DNA of 64,000 nucleotides, from positions 62,001-126,000 of the forward strand of contig NZ_JAPZSP010000004.1 in NCBI RefSeq assembly GCF_027531705.1, given 5' to 3'. Positions 62,552 to 64,000 of this stretch are shown piece by piece. The DNA comes from Flavobacterium sp. GTDB taxonomy: Bacteria > Bacteroidota > Bacteroidia > Flavobacteriales > Flavobacteriaceae. Each line of letters begins with the position of its first letter. Within the stretch, counting starts at the first letter, position 1. The position numbers were made by a program, and so were the translations under genes. The notes beneath the pieces are model-generated. The model saw only the letters and a list, made by a program, of their open reading frames with translations, was not told where the DNA came from and did no database searches.

Positions 62552-63847
62552 TTATTTAACTCTAATCACAAAATAATTTTTCTTACCACTTTGCAACAAA
62601 ACAAACTGGTTATTGATTAAGTCGTTTGATGTCAAGTTAAATTCCTCTGTAACTTTAGCTTTATTTACCGAAATCGAATTGGCACTCAAAGCGCGTCTTG
62701 CTTCACCATTTGACTTCATAAAACCTGTTTTTTCATTCAAAACAGTTACAATATCTATTCCAGCCTCAATATCTGCTCTCGAAATTTCTGCTTGAGGAAC
62801 ACCATCAAAAACTTCCAAAAAAGTCGCTTCATCTAAGTTTTTCAAATCATCAGCCGTTGCATTTCCAAACAAAATTGCCGAAGCCTGAATTGCTTTGTCT
62901 AATTCATCTTTTCCGTGTACAAACGTTGTAACTTCTTCAGCTAATTTTCTTTGCAACACTCTCAAATGCTGCGCTTCATGATGTTCTGCTATCAAAGAAT
63001 CGATCGTGTTTTTATCTAAAAAGGTGAAAATCTTGATGTATTTTTCTGCATCAACATCGGTTGTGTTCAACCAAAATTGGTAAAATTTATAAACCGAAGT
63101 TTTATCTGCTGTTAACCAAACATTTCCGCCTTCCGATTTTCCAAATTTAGAACCATCTGCTTTGGTAATCAACGGACAAGTCATTGCAAATGCTTTTGCA
63201 CCTTCGCCATTCATTCTTCTAACCAATTCTGTTCCAGTAGTTATATTTCCCCATTGGTCGCTTCCACCCATTTGTAACAAGCAATTATGCGTTTTATACA
63301 AATGATGAAAATCATAACCTTGAATCAATTGATAAGTAAACTCCGTAAAACTCATTCCTTCGCCTTCTCCAGCCAAACGTTTTTTTACCGAATCTTTTGC
63401 CATCATGTAGTTCACTGTAATACGTTTACCAACATCGCGGGCAAAATTTATAAACGAAAAATCCTTCATCCAATCGTAGTTATTTACCAAAATAGGAGCA
63501 TTCGCAGCAGTCGAATTAAAATCTAAAAAGCGAGACAACACCGCTTTTATTCCAGCCACATTTTTATCTAAAGTCGCTTCGTCTAATAAATTTCTTTCAT
63601 CGCTTTTTCCCGATGGATCACCAATCATTCCCGTGGCACCACCAACCAAAGCAATCGGTTTGTGTCCAAATTTTTCTAAATGAACCAACAAAATAATCGG
63701 CACCAAACTTCCTATATGCAACGAATCGCTCGTTGGGTCAAACCCAATATACGTGGTAGTCATTTCTTTAGTCAGTTGTTCTTCGGTGCCAGGCATAATA
63801 TCATGCACCAATCCGCGCCATTGTAATTCTTCTACTAAATTATTCAT
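62552..63847 (-). CDS. tyrS: tyrosyl-tRNA synthetase
   Basis: A 431-residue class I synthetase. It has the HIGH-type block HIGSL, the [14 protein letters not shown] block, and KMSKS-type KFGKSEGG, and an S4-like RNA-binding C-terminus ([18 protein letters not shown]). The start is ATG 63847; an upstream in-frame start adds a poor leader. It charges tRNA-Tyr. Confidence 0.96.
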   Translation of the reverse strand: MNNLVEELQWRGLVHDIMPGTEEQLTKEMTTTYIGFDPTSDSLHIGSLVPIILLVHLEKFGHKPIALVGGATGMIGDPSGKSDERNLLDEATLDKNVAGIKAVLSRFLDFNSTAANAPILVNNYDWMKDFSFINFARDVGKRITVNYMMAKDSVKKRLAGEGEGMSFTEFTYQLIQGYDFHHLYKTHNCLLQMGGSDQWGNITTGTELVRRMNGEGAKAFAMTCPLITKADGSKFGKSEGGNVWLTADKTSVYKFYQFWLNTTDVDAEKYIKIFTFLDKNTIDSLIAEHHEAQHLRVLQRKLAEEVTTFVHGKDELDKAIQASAILFGNATADDLKNLDEATFLEVFDGVPQAEISRADIEAGIDIVTVLNEKTGFMKSNGEARRALSANSISVNKAKVTEEFNLTSNDLINNQFVLLQSGKKNYFVIRVK

Positions 63848-63973
63848 CTCACTAAGATTATATTTATTTAAGTTGTTCGATGCAATTGCCTTCGGCTTCA
63901 TGCCATCGTAAAACTATAATTTGCGCAAATATAACGAAAGTCAATGGCAATGCCAATTTCAAAAATTAATTTA

Positions 63974-64000
63974 AAATTAGGAGCGAATGGCTCGGGCATT
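63974..64000 (-). repeat. dispersed intergenic hairpin element, copy R7 (partial, at edge)
   Basis: The window ends in GCGAATGGCTCGGGCATT, whose reverse complement is the tail of the element as in R4 (GCCCGAGCCATTCGC). The rest lies outside the window. Confidence 0.6.

Overview
The window comes from a low-GC Bacteroidota chromosome, most likely Flavobacterium or a close relative (Flavobacteriaceae). Evidence: several secreted proteins end in type IX secretion (T9SS) sorting domains; candidate promoters have the Bacteroidota form (TTG about 20-24 nt before TAnnTTTG); DnaE carries an N-terminal exonuclease; bS16 has a long Ala/Glu-rich tail; and DUF535, DUF3050 and LuxE-like acyltransferase genes are typical of that family. 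It is mostly ordinary chromosome. I see no prophage, insertion sequence, integrase or CRISPR array.

Layout. 1-3502: a minus-strand pair, a PKD/beta-barrel envelope protein followed by a TPR protein cut by the window edge (probably TPR-CHAT). 3923-6696: a four-gene signalling operon (anchored protein, multi-pass membrane protein, HisKA_3-type kinase, LuxR-type regulator). 6734-10975: DUF535, two secreted surface proteins and a lipoprotein. 11185-12499: ECF sigma factor and a membrane TPR partner. 12527-16116: TatD, a toxin-antitoxin pair, acyltransferase, asparaginase. 16163-16710: tRNA-Ser(GGA) followed by a tandem array of degenerate copies of its own 3' end. 16731-25207: beta-barrel, PAP2-like protein, SDR, mgtE-rsmA, hemW, ruvC, and a flippase-like/glycosyltransferase pair. 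25310-30507: small envelope proteins, DUF456, tRNA-Asp, DUF58, trxA, an AlbA_2/ATPase protein. 30679-38620: dnaE, RRM protein, lipoprotein, rpsP-rimM-trmN6. 38806-43181: acyl-CoA dehydrogenase, HAD phosphatase, DUF3050, phosphoesterase, SGNH hydrolase. 43188-46680: a compact five-gene polyamine/membrane operon (AdoMet decarboxylase, zinc-ribbon DUF4178, one-TM protein, DUF350, membrane spermidine synthase). 46775-49819: ferredoxin, its reductase, NifU and Mrp. 50216-52856: YceI / outer-membrane barrel / YceI. 53214-58751: ATL, LysE, trmB, phosphoesterase, glycosyltransferase, PhoR/PhoB-like pair. 58945-63847: two T9SS proteins, two more toxin-antitoxin loci around a LuxE-like acyltransferase, and tyrS.

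Most worth a second look: (1) the SpeD-DUF4178-TM-DUF350-SpeE operon, a probable polyamine-linked membrane system; (2) the tRNA-Ser tail repeat array; (3) a 14-bp palindrome placed exactly 50 nt before a TTTG box in front of both the kinase/regulator operon and the nearby surface-protein operon, which suggests a local regulon; (4) a dispersed intergenic hairpin family with compensatory stem changes, six whole copies and one partial; and (5) short-period repeats just upstream of several genes, in the same orientation each time.

All function calls come from reading motifs and family resemblance. No database search was run.
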